Assembly (NCBI GenBank): GCA_002354055.1
Contig: DEKW01000019.1
Span: forward strand, 158,577-222,576
Source: Bacteroidales bacterium UBA2712
GTDB lineage: Bacteria > Bacteroidota > Bacteroidia > Bacteroidales > Paludibacteraceae
DNA: 64,000 bases
Direction of reading: 5' to 3'
This document shows, one piece after another, positions 19,701 to 27,744 of the stretch. Numbering within the stretch: the first letter of the stretch is position 1; every line of letters begins with the position of its first letter. A model generated the notes under the pieces. It had not been told where the DNA came from and ran no database searches. It worked only from the letters and a program-made list of their open reading frames with translations. Made by a program: the position numbers and the translations under genes.

Positions 19701-22266
19701 TTACGAGTTGCGCGAGGACGGAATCGTCTATCTGGTAGGTACTCCTTCGGCTTCTCTGGCCACCTCGACATACAGTCTGACCGTGACTACAGTCAATGAC
19801 TGCGGATTCGCGAATGCATCCGCGACGCTGGAGCTGCGTACCTTGGAACCGACGGCTAAGAAGCAGATCGCTTGGGTGGCTATCGGAACGCATTTGGACG
19901 GAAGTGACGTTAAACCTACGAAGGGCGAAACCCTGCCCGGAAATCCGGATACAGACAAGAGTACAAGCCATGCGCTCTATACGTATTTGAGCGGCTTCTT
20001 TGATATGACGGCGGTCAACGCGTATTGTACAACGGATACCAAGAAGATCAGCGACTACTGCTCGCAGTTCGATTTGGTGCTGTTGACCGACTATCCGGAT
20101 ACGAACGTCAAACCGGATGGAGCAAGCGGAGGGAAAGAGAAATCGTACTCGAACGCATACGGCTGTCTGATGGACGAGTTACCGCTGCTGAGCTTCGAGG
20201 CCTTTGTGGCGGACTGCCCGAACTGGGGCATTAACAGTAATCCGAAGACGCCGGCTCCAACACAAAAAGATATGACGTTGCTTTGCGCAGCACATAGTAT
20301 CTTCGCCGGAACGACCATAGATGTCAATGATAAAATAGGGATGCTTTCTTCTATATCGGGCAACGGTCTGCAAGGATTCACGGGTCTGGATGCACCTCCG
20401 GGAATGTTAAATATTGCGACCATTGAAAATAATGAGAGCAACGGCGGAACGCTGGTCGTATGCTGCGAGCGGCAGAAAATAATTGAGGCTCGTATGATGA
20501 TCATGGGTCTGAACCACAACGATATGGGTAACCTGACCGGGGACGGCAAACTGGTAATAAAGCAGATCATCGACTATCTGCTGCAATTCGAGGAGATGGC
20601 AGATTGCGCGTTGGTATTTGATAATGGAGAGGGAAACTCAGAATTTAATCCAAGTACATACACCGGTACCGGTACAAAAGGCGATGGCCTATGGAGTACG
20701 GCGGCTAACTGGCATCCGGCATACAACGCGGTACCGAAACCTCTGCAGGCGGTACGTGTTGATAAACCCTGTCAGGTAGATGTGACGAATGCACACTGTT
20801 CGAGTATCCGTCTGCGCAAGGATGCCGTTCGTGGATGGAACGGAAACTTGACCATTCACTCAGATGCAAGTCTAACTGTGACGGACGGAATCAAGGAGGT
20901 TCGCGGAAAGAACTATATGACAACTTACCCGAGTGCCGCAAGCGACTTGGTTATCCAAGCCAGCACATCAAGCCAGAATGGTTCGCTGGCCTTCGGTAAC
21001 AGTGAAGATGAGTTGCAGGCTACGGTTGAGTACTATAGCCTCGGTACAGACGCAACAGGGGCTAAACCGGTCTGGCAGTACATGGGTATCCCGATCACCA
21101 ACGGCCCGATGGCTATCGACCAATACCACGCGGCATGGATGTGCAGTTGGGAGTCGGAAGGAAACGTGTCGAGTAACTGGGTATGGGTCGAGAACGAAGA
21201 TCGTATAGTACCATTCAAAGGTTATTGTATCACCCAGGCGACATCCAAGAAATACATCCACGTCGGCGCGCTTTGTGCGCCTGATAAGAAGGAGTTGCCG
21301 CTGCATTATTTCATGAGTCCCGATGGTAATGGCTTTAATATGTTTGCCAACTCATGGGTAGCTCCGATAGATATCGCGAAGATGAAAGCAGAGGATTTTG
21401 ATGGAGCTGCAGAACCTACTATCTATATTTATAACACAGGCTCACGTGAGCAATACGAAGGTGGCGGTGACCCCAGCACGACTGGCAAGAACACCGGAGC
21501 CGGCCAGTTCAACGCCGTGCCGGTTAACTCCGCGCCATATCTGTCAGGCGCTCTTACGAAGATCCCGACGATGCAGGGTTTCTTCGTCAAGGCGAACAAA
21601 GCGGGTACGCTGACGCTCGATTACGATCGTATATGTTTCAACTCGACCGACTATACGACCACCGCAGAGACGATGCGTGCTCCGCGTCGCGCAACAAAAG
21701 AAGCCATGGAGGAACAGATAGTACCGGAAGTGATGCGGGTCGATGTAAGTTCCGCTCGCTTCGGCGACCGCGTATATATCCTCTCGCATCCGGAGTTCAG
21801 CGAGGCCTTTGACTTAGGATGGGACGGTACGAAGCAAGAAGGCGATGAGAATGTGCCGATGCTCGCGTACGTCCAAGGTAACAAACTACTCGCCGTAGCG
21901 GCGATAGAGACGCCGGAAGGACAGTACCTGTCGTTCCGCGCGGGAGAAGACAGTATCTATACCTTCACGTTTGACTACGAGGGCGAGACGATCTATCTTT
22001 ACGACCGTCTGGCGGACGAGGCTGCGGAGATCCGGACAGGAAACACTTATACTTTCCGCGCGACGAACAAGACCGCGGCGGAGCGGTTCCTGATCACGGC
22101 AACGCCTCCGCGGACGCCGACGCAGGTAGAGACTGTCGGCGCTGAGCCCAGAAGCGAGAAGGCAGAGAAGATTATCCATGAGAATAAGCTGATGATCCTT
22201 TATCACGGAGCGGTTTACGATGCGCAAGGCGCGCGCGTAATGATAGGAAAGGAGGGTGCGAGATGA
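13747..22266 (+). CDS. Giant secreted PL1-type pectate lyase fusion with InlB repeats
   Basis: The 2839-residue protein has a signal peptide (1-31, ending SASAA). Residues about 40-330 are a right-handed beta-helix pectate lyase of the PL1/Pel type: NNLIIRNLTFVGPG, WVDHCDFQDG, NVTISWCRF, and a basic RYTNLLG/KERMLRCRN region in the place of the catalytic Arg and substrate-binding residues. It should cleave polygalacturonate by beta-elimination outside the cell. InlB-type repeats follow at about 365-438, 594-667, 669-746 and 1430-1503. A 140-residue beta-rich module occurs twice (448-588 and 756-897). Residues 1764-2839 parallel the C-terminal part of the first giant protein, ending in VYDAQGARVM, a type IX-like tail. 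It overlaps the next start by 4 bp. The catalytic assignment is good; the modules' binding roles are inferred. Confidence 0.88.
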   Translation: MKYETLKSKSWFFCLFLSFLIIFSSVSASAAVTYCSSSAFGYGSSADGGGSATPVLVSSVSELQSALNKGKNKVIIITQNLTFTKMMSVQDGSNVTLLGLPGVTLTSLQQDKSNSGILYVKRFNNLIIRNLTFVGPGAYDCDGNDLLCFQDVKNAWVDHCDFQDGCDGNFDNKNGTDNVTISWCRFRYLKTPKPDGPGGSDDHRYTNLLGSSSSDKPSDGTYNLTWAYCWWDEGCKERMLRCRNASLHFLNCYWNSSVANYYIGPENADCYIEGCTFEGAPKTAKIFYQNYGGSNGAKFINCTAAKGLPSNVSNRTVVTPGYSYTALTAAEAKTAVTNTTCGAGATLTVTTSGVVSSTCDGSAPAMVTVTWDAATNGGTCSPASSLVVSGSALGSLPVATRSGYTFDGWFTDATGGTQITAATTVSSNTKYYAQFTEESGSGGGGGECTYTFAFAYATDATTAGVTNNTGAFTGFATGSNNCTGSITIDGTTYNVTKRASNSSSLSISITVPSGKEGTLYGLANSNGSTVRTLTLSDGGSYSKTQSSSNSGSSAVAITYTEMPAGSYTLTTDGSASVPFLCLKLCDAGSTPTPPTLVLSYDENGGSGTMEDDEQTGANVTVKANGFTAPTGYAFKEWNTDMNGSGTVYTDGQVLTLTEDLTIYAIWQPNTYTVTLNAAGGTGGSPSVTATFDEALPNITVPTQSGYVFKGYYTEADGAGTQYYDENGSSTNNWTTAAATTLYAYWVAGSTPDPTGCDLHFWFIKADDAAANGKTNDGTVFSGMVGNSSGLEGNLTIDGKSYSVTGRSGDNATFGSFTIPSGKTGVFYALAVSSGSGDRQINLVCGPNTYELPVAGGSTSYKRIESEELPEGTYSIQREGSSNVRLGVVAVKICDAAVGTKTVYLDPHISDWKQGNERYAVYYFESANTSNEGWVDMSATGSSECLEMYQAEIPAGYDVCIFCRMNGSTTENNWTNRLNQTNDLTVADGMYCTITSAGGGDVKAGCNWNNTPFKVCVTGTWLRFVGETISLNATCEGATNFQWYKGGTAESNKIDGATSATFTKTGCAIEDGDYYYCKAWAVAGSEVTSGAWGVKVPYLEYQTPGVGTDNKKVMLTRVSESAEVATCTVYPGVAWGYEFTISDFAERYGNSGTMDRTHTGWNMDKINSNWCKWNTDKEGTYTFTVTFSNTAFTSYNVTITYPPFKQIKDIPIYMEKTAGWSSLYYRIGKGKYSDGDDKNWTSAQMMTLVPGTDRFYQTKTPDWDEDFWAWHIGNNKGDENGNYSIYKTYSTGYEITKSTVFSGDEVTGDGMTIYLGTSHKGEDSGVNDNCDFYTYTHTAGMLTHDVSVGATTHGQLRINWTNVNNVAQESLGTSARAINDLAHTCILTITAEPDCGYKIKTLQVNGVDFTSGSKHILDANATIEATFEDDTYSVTLNSNGGTINSGDVTTYTHGVGATLPTDISYTGMDFTGWYDNPGCTGSPVTAITTTDCGNKEYWANWVAGKPEPVFTWDYASTVNAGGIYPISVSSTGDANVTIEIVETITGVSGSFTAGNPATGTLTLGNYPAAATFTFRASSPETSAFKAKSETQTVTIVRCVKSDIVSYAEDITNAGDGAKPKYYCETSGVGRITKGKGSSSISTSSSTYTGESWATKYCGNSDHSIQTYQESVFKIVLYVKSGSSATTMNTLRYSDNYIGSDGDGTDILSTSQIIYNDNPGQTHITQNTFETVTIIPPTPMNKNGFIYFKFSSSINLWGAKLYSAGGDVVTSVAFSGEPEVEKYPGEAPFIKTATQTTTPIPSGGSITYKSSDESVATVNPTTGEVAVLAPGRTTITAKLSAFGCFKEATATYSVVVKNCGDPKCTIAVTSGSARKCASESVTLTATAAAGAAIQWYKDGAAIPGETGSTLTTTAAGEYYATATKVCLQVSNTIEVENLAAPTAVALHEYYYIKAGRPRPAIPLFKLTNVKIDPSSFTMNHPAPADCSYELREDGIVYLVGTPSASLATSTYSLTVTTVNDCGFANASATLELRTLEPTAKKQIAWVAIGTHLDGSDVKPTKGETLPGNPDTDKSTSHALYTYLSGFFDMTAVNAYCTTDTKKISDYCSQFDLVLLTDYPDTNVKPDGASGGKEKSYSNAYGCLMDELPLLSFEAFVADCPNWGINSNPKTPAPTQKDMTLLCAAHSIFAGTTIDVNDKIGMLSSISGNGLQGFTGLDAPPGMLNIATIENNESNGGTLVVCCERQKIIEARMMIMGLNHNDMGNLTGDGKLVIKQIIDYLLQFEEMADCALVFDNGEGNSEFNPSTYTGTGTKGDGLWSTAANWHPAYNAVPKPLQAVRVDKPCQVDVTNAHCSSIRLRKDAVRGWNGNLTIHSDASLTVTDGIKEVRGKNYMTTYPSAASDLVIQASTSSQNGSLAFGNSEDELQATVEYYSLGTDATGAKPVWQYMGIPITNGPMAIDQYHAAWMCSWESEGNVSSNWVWVENEDRIVPFKGYCITQATSKKYIHVGALCAPDKKELPLHYFMSPDGNGFNMFANSWVAPIDIAKMKAEDFDGAAEPTIYIYNTGSREQYEGGGDPSTTGKNTGAGQFNAVPVNSAPYLSGALTKIPTMQGFFVKANKAGTLTLDYDRICFNSTDYTTTAETMRAPRRATKEAMEEQIVPEVMRVDVSSARFGDRVYILSHPEFSEAFDLGWDGTKQEGDENVPMLAYVQGNKLLAVAAIETPEGQYLSFRAGEDSIYTFTFDYEGETIYLYDRLADEAAEIRTGNTYTFRATNKTAAERFLITATPPRTPTQVETVGAEPRSEKAEKIIHENKLMILYHGAVYDAQGARVMIGKEGAR

Positions 22267-22904
22267 AACGATTCCGAATTCAATTGGTGTGGGCGCTCAT
22301 CGTACTGATTTGCGGTGTGTCGCTGATGGGAATGGTATATCTCGTGTTCAACAAGCCCGAAGTGTATATCAACCCCGGCATCGTCGTGACCCAACCTTCT
22401 CCGGTAGCCGAGCCTGTGGCACCTATGGCTCCGCGTGGAGGCTCAGCCCCGCAATCGCTGTTCCATCACACGTCGTACAGCTATACCTATCATTCGCCGG
22501 AGACCAACTCTTTTACTGGTACCGGCAAAGGGCTGTACCTGCACTCCGGCGCAGAGGTTCGCTCGGTAGGCGGCGGAGGAAATGGCGCATGGGCCACTAC
22601 GGGTTCGTCCGGTTCGGGCTCTTCGCGCGGGATTGTCTATACGCAGAGTACGGGCGCCACGATGCCGATGACGAGTTTCGTAGCCGTAGCATCGACTCGT
22701 CAGGTATCGCAGCCGGAAGCACAGGAAGCGCCGCAGATGGCGCGTATGGCTTCGCCCAAACGTGCTCCTGGACCGCCTAACCCTCCGGGACCGCTGCCCG
22801 GAGAGCAACAGTTGGTGGAGCACCCGATAGGCGATGCCGTCCTGCCGTTACTACTCTTGGCTATCGGATATATGGTATATAGAAGAAAAAGACTCGCTGC
22901 GTGA
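22263..22904 (+). CDS. Small membrane protein with C-terminal sorting-type anchor, partner of the pectate lyase fusion
   Basis: The 213-residue protein has an N-terminal membrane segment or signal (about 10-29, WALIVLICGVSLMGMVYLVF), a long low-complexity Gly/Ser/Pro-rich middle, a proline stretch (PGPPNPPGPLPG) and a C-terminal PIGDAVLPLLLLAIGYMVY followed by RRKR. This tail parallels the 10071 protein. The ATGA overlap with the stop of the lyase gene implies translational coupling, so the two products are probably made in fixed ratio. I see no enzymatic motif. Role as anchor or export partner is inference. Confidence 0.75.
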   Translation: MKRFRIQLVWALIVLICGVSLMGMVYLVFNKPEVYINPGIVVTQPSPVAEPVAPMAPRGGSAPQSLFHHTSYSYTYHSPETNSFTGTGKGLYLHSGAEVRSVGGGGNGAWATTGSSGSGSSRGIVYTQSTGATMPMTSFVAVASTRQVSQPEAQEAPQMARMASPKRAPGPPNPPGPLPGEQQLVEHPIGDAVLPLLLLAIGYMVYRRKRLAA

Positions 22905-22916
22905 GCGAGTCTTTTT
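22886..22916. terminator. Bidirectional terminator between convergent genes
   Basis: AAAAAGACTCGCT (22886-22898) and AGCGAGTCTTTTT (22904-22916) form a perfect 13-bp stem with a 5-nt loop and poly-A/poly-T flanks on both strands. It overlaps the stop codon of the 22263 gene and serves the minus-strand operon end too. Confidence 0.93.
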
Positions 22917-22919
22917 TCG

Positions 22920-24761
22920 TTAGAAGCGGAAGGTTGCTCCGAGCAGGAAGTTAATACCCTGCGAGCGGTAGCCGTAATAGATATCGTTCTTCCGGTGGAG
23001 CCAGTTATTGAGCTGGCAGAAAAGTGTCAGGTTCGGCTTCGGCTCCGGACGGAGCGTCATGCCGTCGCCTTTTGCTTTACGAGCTGCTTTTCCTACCCAC
23101 ATGTTATATTCCACTCCGGCGTTGAGCTCGATTGTCGGCTTCAGATGGTGCTCCGTATAGGTCGTGCCGTCGTACGAGAGCGCAAGACGGTTGCCGGCAA
23201 AATAGTTATCCGAATACACCGACCAGTGCTTGTCAATCCGTCCGTCGATACGCAGCGCTACTTCCCAGTTCGGGCGGTCGTAAACCGTCGTGTCGCCGGA
23301 CCAGAAGTAGTAGTCGCCGGAGAGGTTGATACGCACTGCGTCCTGGAGGTGGTAGTTGATCTGACCACCGATCTTGCCGCGCTGGTAATCGGCGTGGAAG
23401 TACGTGAGATCACCCTGCATCAACTTGAGGTTGAGAGGGGCGAAGAGGACAGAGTCCTTCGTCGAAGCCACCCATACATCCTGGTGCATCATATAGGCGT
23501 AACCTCCGTGGATCTCGAGCAATAGGTCGCGGTACGGACGGATGTGGAATCCTACCTCTGCGTCCACCGGCGTATATGCCGCGCAATGCGGCTCGATGAT
23601 ACCCGCGTGAATGATGCGGTAGCGGTTCTCCTCCATGTACTCCTGCAGGCTACCTAAGCCATGGTGTCCCTCGATGTCGGCGTAGATGGTCAGCCATTGT
23701 TTAGCGATCTGCGCCTCGAGGTTGATATGCGGCGAGGGAGCGAAAGAGACGTTCTCTGCGCCGGAGAGCATCTGGCCGTGACCGAGGTTGACGTCCAGGT
23801 TCACGCCCACATGTACGCGCACGCGCTTTCCTTCATATTGATAATAGGGCTCAATCCGGAAGCTATGTCTGCTGCGGTAAAGCGAATCAGGGATAGCTGT
23901 CAGGTTGCCTTTGAGCTGTAGGAAATTATTCTGCATGTAGATGTTTGTCCCTACATGGTGCTCCTCTCCGTGCCAGTCGAAGGAACCGTGGGTCCGCAGC
24001 TGGTGCTCTGCTACTGCACCGGGTTTGGCGAAGATTGCATAGCCGGTCTGCACGCGGTACTGGACATCCTGTTTGGGATTCGACTTCACACCCAGGAACA
24101 CTTCTGCGGTCCAGAGAGCAGTCTTGTCGCGGTCGGTCAGAGGCTGACGGTTAGCATATGCCACCTTGTTCTTCTCCCACATCCCGAAATCGCGGTTGTT
24201 CACTCCGTACGCTGCGTAGTCGTAGAAATGGCCGTACTTATGGTAGTACACATTTCCGCCGTTGACACCGAAATAGAGGTCGCAGGTAGAGAAAGGATGG
24301 GTGAAATTCAATCCCACTTTCGTCTTACTCAGCGTCGCGAGACCCCATTCCGCCTTATGATGGGCGTACACATCGAGGATGGATTTCTTGCCGTCGTCCA
24401 GATGGTAGCCGAAATCAAAGAGCGTGTTCGGATGGCCGAGCGCTCCGCGAACGTAGCCGTTATAGGGTTTCGAAGCCTCAAACCGCGTCGGTTGGGAGAG
24501 CAGGGGATGGAAGGTAGCCGAAGGCTGCACATCCGCGCTGAACTCTGAGTACTCCACTTTCGTCGGCTCAATCTCGGTCTCTACAACCGCCGGTTTGGTG
24601 GACACTTTGCCTGCCGCCTGAATCACCGGCTGGAAATCGCGCTCTACGGTCACCGACCGGTTGAGTGCAGAGTCCTGCTGCGCGAAAACAGAGGTGCTAA
24701 AGACCGCCATGATCGATATACCGATATACCGATATACCGATATATCGAATTTATTCTTCAT
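22920..24761 (-). CDS. Outer-membrane beta-barrel protein, TonB-receptor-like
   Basis: The 613-residue protein has a signal peptide (ending SVFAQ at about residue 28). An N-terminal segment with VTVERDFQPVIQAAGK is followed by many alternating amphipathic strands rich in aromatic residues, and it ends in LLGATFRF, a C-terminal Phe typical of outer-membrane barrels. It is the last gene of the potA operon and overlaps the TPR gene by 11 bp. No TonB box or plug could be defined with certainty, so 'receptor-like' is a loose label; an outer-membrane channel or scaffold is equally possible. An 8-bp repeat array encodes ISVYRYIGIS in the signal peptide. Confidence 0.7.
   Translation of the reverse strand: MKNKFDISVYRYIGISIMAVFSTSVFAQQDSALNRSVTVERDFQPVIQAAGKVSTKPAVVETEIEPTKVEYSEFSADVQPSATFHPLLSQPTRFEASKPYNGYVRGALGHPNTLFDFGYHLDDGKKSILDVYAHHKAEWGLATLSKTKVGLNFTHPFSTCDLYFGVNGGNVYYHKYGHFYDYAAYGVNNRDFGMWEKNKVAYANRQPLTDRDKTALWTAEVFLGVKSNPKQDVQYRVQTGYAIFAKPGAVAEHQLRTHGSFDWHGEEHHVGTNIYMQNNFLQLKGNLTAIPDSLYRSRHSFRIEPYYQYEGKRVRVHVGVNLDVNLGHGQMLSGAENVSFAPSPHINLEAQIAKQWLTIYADIEGHHGLGSLQEYMEENRYRIIHAGIIEPHCAAYTPVDAEVGFHIRPYRDLLLEIHGGYAYMMHQDVWVASTKDSVLFAPLNLKLMQGDLTYFHADYQRGKIGGQINYHLQDAVRINLSGDYYFWSGDTTVYDRPNWEVALRIDGRIDKHWSVYSDNYFAGNRLALSYDGTTYTEHHLKPTIELNAGVEYNMWVGKAARKAKGDGMTLRPEPKPNLTLFCQLNNWLHRKNDIYYGYRSQGINFLLGATFRF
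24714..24745. repeat. CGATATAC octamer array inside a signal peptide coding region
   Basis: Three CGATATAC units and one CGATATAT unit in a row. On the minus strand they lie between the ATG at 24761 and a second in-frame ATG at 24710, so they code part of the signal peptide of the outer-membrane protein, or form its leader if the second ATG is used. Confidence 0.85.
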
Positions 24762-27744
24762 TTTCTTCCTCCTTTTCTACGGGTTTGTCTAATTCATCGA
24801 GTTCTGCCAGCCGTTGGCTGATCATCGTGTGGATGTCATCTGTCCGGACGGTGTAGTTCTGCTGCAGCACGAGCAGGTACTGACGCGCCTGGAAGAGCTC
24901 GCCGCGGGCTTTGTTGATGTCGCTTAGTAGCACTAATGCCCGCGCTAACCAGTATTGCTGCTGGGTGTTCATCTGGGTGAACTCCATCACTTGCGCTTCG
25001 GCGGTATCCAGATCTTTCTGCTCATAATAACTCTGCGCCAGCAGGTATTTCGCCTCGGCTCCTTGTGCCGTACGCACTTCGGTTGCCAAAATAGCGAGGT
25101 CCGGTTGCGCTTTACTCCATTGGCCGAGTGCCACGCGGGCTTTGGCTCTGCCGTACAGCGCTTCGGCTTTGGTCTCCTCCGTCAGCGGCTGGTCACTCAG
25201 GATCTGGTCAGCGATGTCGATAGCCGCCTGATGACGACCGAGCGCTTGGGAGCATCGCAGGATACCCAGCCGCGCAATCGTCGTGTTCTCGCGGGTCGAG
25301 GCCAAGGCATGCATCCTATAGAAGCCCTCTAAGGCGCACGCGTAATCGCCCTTGTCGTAACATATCTCCGCTACGCGGGTGGCCGCCTCCTCCTGATAGG
25401 GGTTGGCGTTCATCTCTGCCAGCACAGTGTATTGCGCCAACGCCTCCGAACTCTTACCCAGACGGTAATACGAGTCCGCCAGATAGTACCGCGCTACGGT
25501 GCAGTAACGACCGCCGGCGCAATACTGGGTGAGGTAGTTGGAGAGCGAGACAGTCGCTTTCTGGTATGCTGCCTGCATGTATTGCATCTCTGCTGCGGCG
25601 TAGATCAGGCTGTCCTCTTTGGTCGAGACATTCATGTTGACTTTCGCCAGATTCTTAGTGTAAGCGAGATATTCGTTCACGTTTCCGGTCTCGACATACA
25701 GAGCCTGCAGCGCATCGAGCGCCGTGTAAGCCTCTTCGGTTGCCGGATAGGTCTCTATCGTCTTACGGTAAGCCGCGATAGCCTGGTCGTTCTGACCGAG
25801 GTTACGATAGAGCATCGCGCGCTCCAGCGAAGCCTTGCGCGCTACCGACGAATGCGGGTACGAAGCGAGCAACTGCTCGTAGGTCACGATAGCTCCGCGC
25901 TCATCGTCCTGTTGCAACTGTGCACGGGCGATCTCATACACGCCGTCATCCGCGTAGTCGGACTTCGGGTACCGCTTCACCAGATCGCGCAGCACGCTGA
26001 TCTTCTCTGCGTACTTATGCTGCAAACCAAGGGCGTAACCTCTCTGGAAGAGGGCATAATCGGTGCCGGCTGCCTGGAGGTTGGACACCTGTGTATAATA
26101 GGTGATGGCCTGCTGGAACTGGCGTGCGTTGAAATAGCAGTCGCCTATTCGGTTGAGGGCATCGGCATATGTCGCTTCGGTAGCCAGGGCTGCATCCAGA
26201 TAGATGGAGAAGGCCTCTCGTGCCTGGTCGTATTTGTTCTGCGAGAAATAGGTGTAGCCCTGCAGGTACCGGGCGATGGAGTAGTTCTGCGAGCGCTTTG
26301 CATCGGGGCGGGCAAAGAAGGCCTCCAGATCCTTGGCGCACTCCTCGTAGCGGCGCAAGCGATAGTTCGCTTCGGCGCGTACGTAGTAAGCCTCCGTAGA
26401 GTACTTATCGGACTCCGCACGGTGCGCCAGCACCTCGCTCATCCACTCTGCCGACTGCTGCATCTTGCCTTGCAGGAAGTTATCAGCGCCTAACTGGTAG
26501 CGCAGGTACTGCTTGGTCTCTTTCATCTTCGGCGTGGGGTTCGGTATCGAATCCAGGGTCGAGATAGCGGCCGCGTAGTTCTTGCTCTGCATCAGCGCGT
26601 CGGACAGCAACTGGTAGATACGGTTCTCGTATTTGGAATCCGGGAACTGGTGCAGGAAGTCGTTGAACGCCCGAACCGACTCACCCAGAGCCGACGACGA
26701 CTGATAGGTGCAGAGGGTGTAGTTATACGACGCCTCCTCCTTGATAGCCGGCGTCAGACCGTAGTTGGCTGCGGCCTGATAGGATAACTTCGCTTGCTCG
26801 GGCTGATTGAGTTGCACGTAGGCATTACCCATCGTCAGACAGGTTGCCTCGGAGATCGTGTCGTTCTCCTGTTTCACCTTCTTGAGCGCCAGCACCGCCT
26901 CGTCGTAGCGGCCTAACTTGTACTGCGCCATGCCGAGCATGTACATATCGTTGCGAACCGGCTCTTCGGCGTTCTCCGCTGCCGCCTGCGCGTATTGTTT
27001 CAGGTGCTCGGCCGCCACTTCGTTCTCGCCGTTATGGTACGCGATCTCGCCTAAGAGACGATGGAGTTCGCTGTTATTCAGGCTCTCGGGGTGCTCGCGC
27101 AGCAGGGTCTCCGCGCGGTTCTTCACCTCCTCGTAGTTGCCCTGGGCATACTCGATCTGCACGATGTAATACGGCACGGTCTTGGCGTACGTCGGCTCGT
27201 TCTCGATAGCCTTCAACGCCGGCAGAGCCTTGTCGTATTTCTCCTGTTTGTACATGCAGTACGCATAGTAATACGTCCCGCGAACTTTGTATCGGTTCTC
27301 GGATTTGGAGAGCTGGCCGAAGTATATCGACGCCCTTTGGTACTCCTGCATCATCAGGTACGCGTACCCGCGATAGAAGGAGTAGTCCTGCTGGTGCGGC
27401 CTCGTCAGGGCGTGCACATCGATAGGCTCCAAGACTTTCAGCGCTTGTTTGTAATGCCCTTTCTCTACCTGCAGTACGCCCTGCATGAAATGGATCTCAT
27501 CCAGAAACGTCGTGTACGGATAAGCCTGCAGGTACTCCTTCAGGTCGCGCTGCAACAACTTATCCCGTCCGTCGAAACGGGCGGATAAGGCATTGTATTG
27601 CGTCTCCATCTCCGTCGTCTGGGCAAAGAGCGGAGTAAGGAATAAGGAATAAAGAATAAAGACGCAAATGATTCTACCGATAGAAACAAGTCTTTGTTCC
27701 TTCAGCGAAGCGGTCTTTACTCTTTGAGCGAAGCGGTCTATCAT
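24751..27744 (-). CDS. Exported tetratricopeptide-repeat protein
   Basis: The 997-residue protein consists almost entirely of TPR-type helix pairs from about residue 50 to 980 (repeated patterns like YxxGxAxxxLGxxxxAxxxY). A signal peptide core VFILYSLFLTPLFAQ precedes the mature part. It should act as a periplasmic or outer-membrane-linked scaffold, probably for the barrel protein encoded just downstream. Its first 19 codons are made of the mini-hairpin element (27705-27739), and the hydrophobic core of the signal is coded by a heptamer array (27632-27659). The ATG at 27744 is the only ATG before the signal core. It overlaps potD by 4 bp and the barrel gene by 11 bp. Confidence 0.82.
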   Translation of the reverse strand: MIDRFAQRVKTASLKEQRLVSIGRIICVFILYSLFLTPLFAQTTEMETQYNALSARFDGRDKLLQRDLKEYLQAYPYTTFLDEIHFMQGVLQVEKGHYKQALKVLEPIDVHALTRPHQQDYSFYRGYAYLMMQEYQRASIYFGQLSKSENRYKVRGTYYYAYCMYKQEKYDKALPALKAIENEPTYAKTVPYYIVQIEYAQGNYEEVKNRAETLLREHPESLNNSELHRLLGEIAYHNGENEVAAEHLKQYAQAAAENAEEPVRNDMYMLGMAQYKLGRYDEAVLALKKVKQENDTISEATCLTMGNAYVQLNQPEQAKLSYQAAANYGLTPAIKEEASYNYTLCTYQSSSALGESVRAFNDFLHQFPDSKYENRIYQLLSDALMQSKNYAAAISTLDSIPNPTPKMKETKQYLRYQLGADNFLQGKMQQSAEWMSEVLAHRAESDKYSTEAYYVRAEANYRLRRYEECAKDLEAFFARPDAKRSQNYSIARYLQGYTYFSQNKYDQAREAFSIYLDAALATEATYADALNRIGDCYFNARQFQQAITYYTQVSNLQAAGTDYALFQRGYALGLQHKYAEKISVLRDLVKRYPKSDYADDGVYEIARAQLQQDDERGAIVTYEQLLASYPHSSVARKASLERAMLYRNLGQNDQAIAAYRKTIETYPATEEAYTALDALQALYVETGNVNEYLAYTKNLAKVNMNVSTKEDSLIYAAAEMQYMQAAYQKATVSLSNYLTQYCAGGRYCTVARYYLADSYYRLGKSSEALAQYTVLAEMNANPYQEEAATRVAEICYDKGDYACALEGFYRMHALASTRENTTIARLGILRCSQALGRHQAAIDIADQILSDQPLTEETKAEALYGRAKARVALGQWSKAQPDLAILATEVRTAQGAEAKYLLAQSYYEQKDLDTAEAQVMEFTQMNTQQQYWLARALVLLSDINKARGELFQARQYLLVLQQNYTVRTDDIHTMISQRLAELDELDKPVEKEEENEE
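27632..27659. repeat. Heptamer array coding the signal-peptide core of the TPR protein
   Basis: Four heptamers on the plus strand: GGAGTAA, GGAATAA, GGAATAA, AGAATAA. Read on the minus strand they code FILYSLFLT, the hydrophobic stretch of the signal peptide. Confidence 0.8.
27705..27739. repeat. Two mini-hairpin GCGAAGCGGTCT elements at the TPR gene start
   Basis: GCGAAGCGGTCT occurs at 27705-27716 and 27728-27739, 23 bp apart. Each is a GC-GAA-GC mini-hairpin followed by GGTCT. Together they form the first codons of the TPR gene on the minus strand. Confidence 0.75.
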
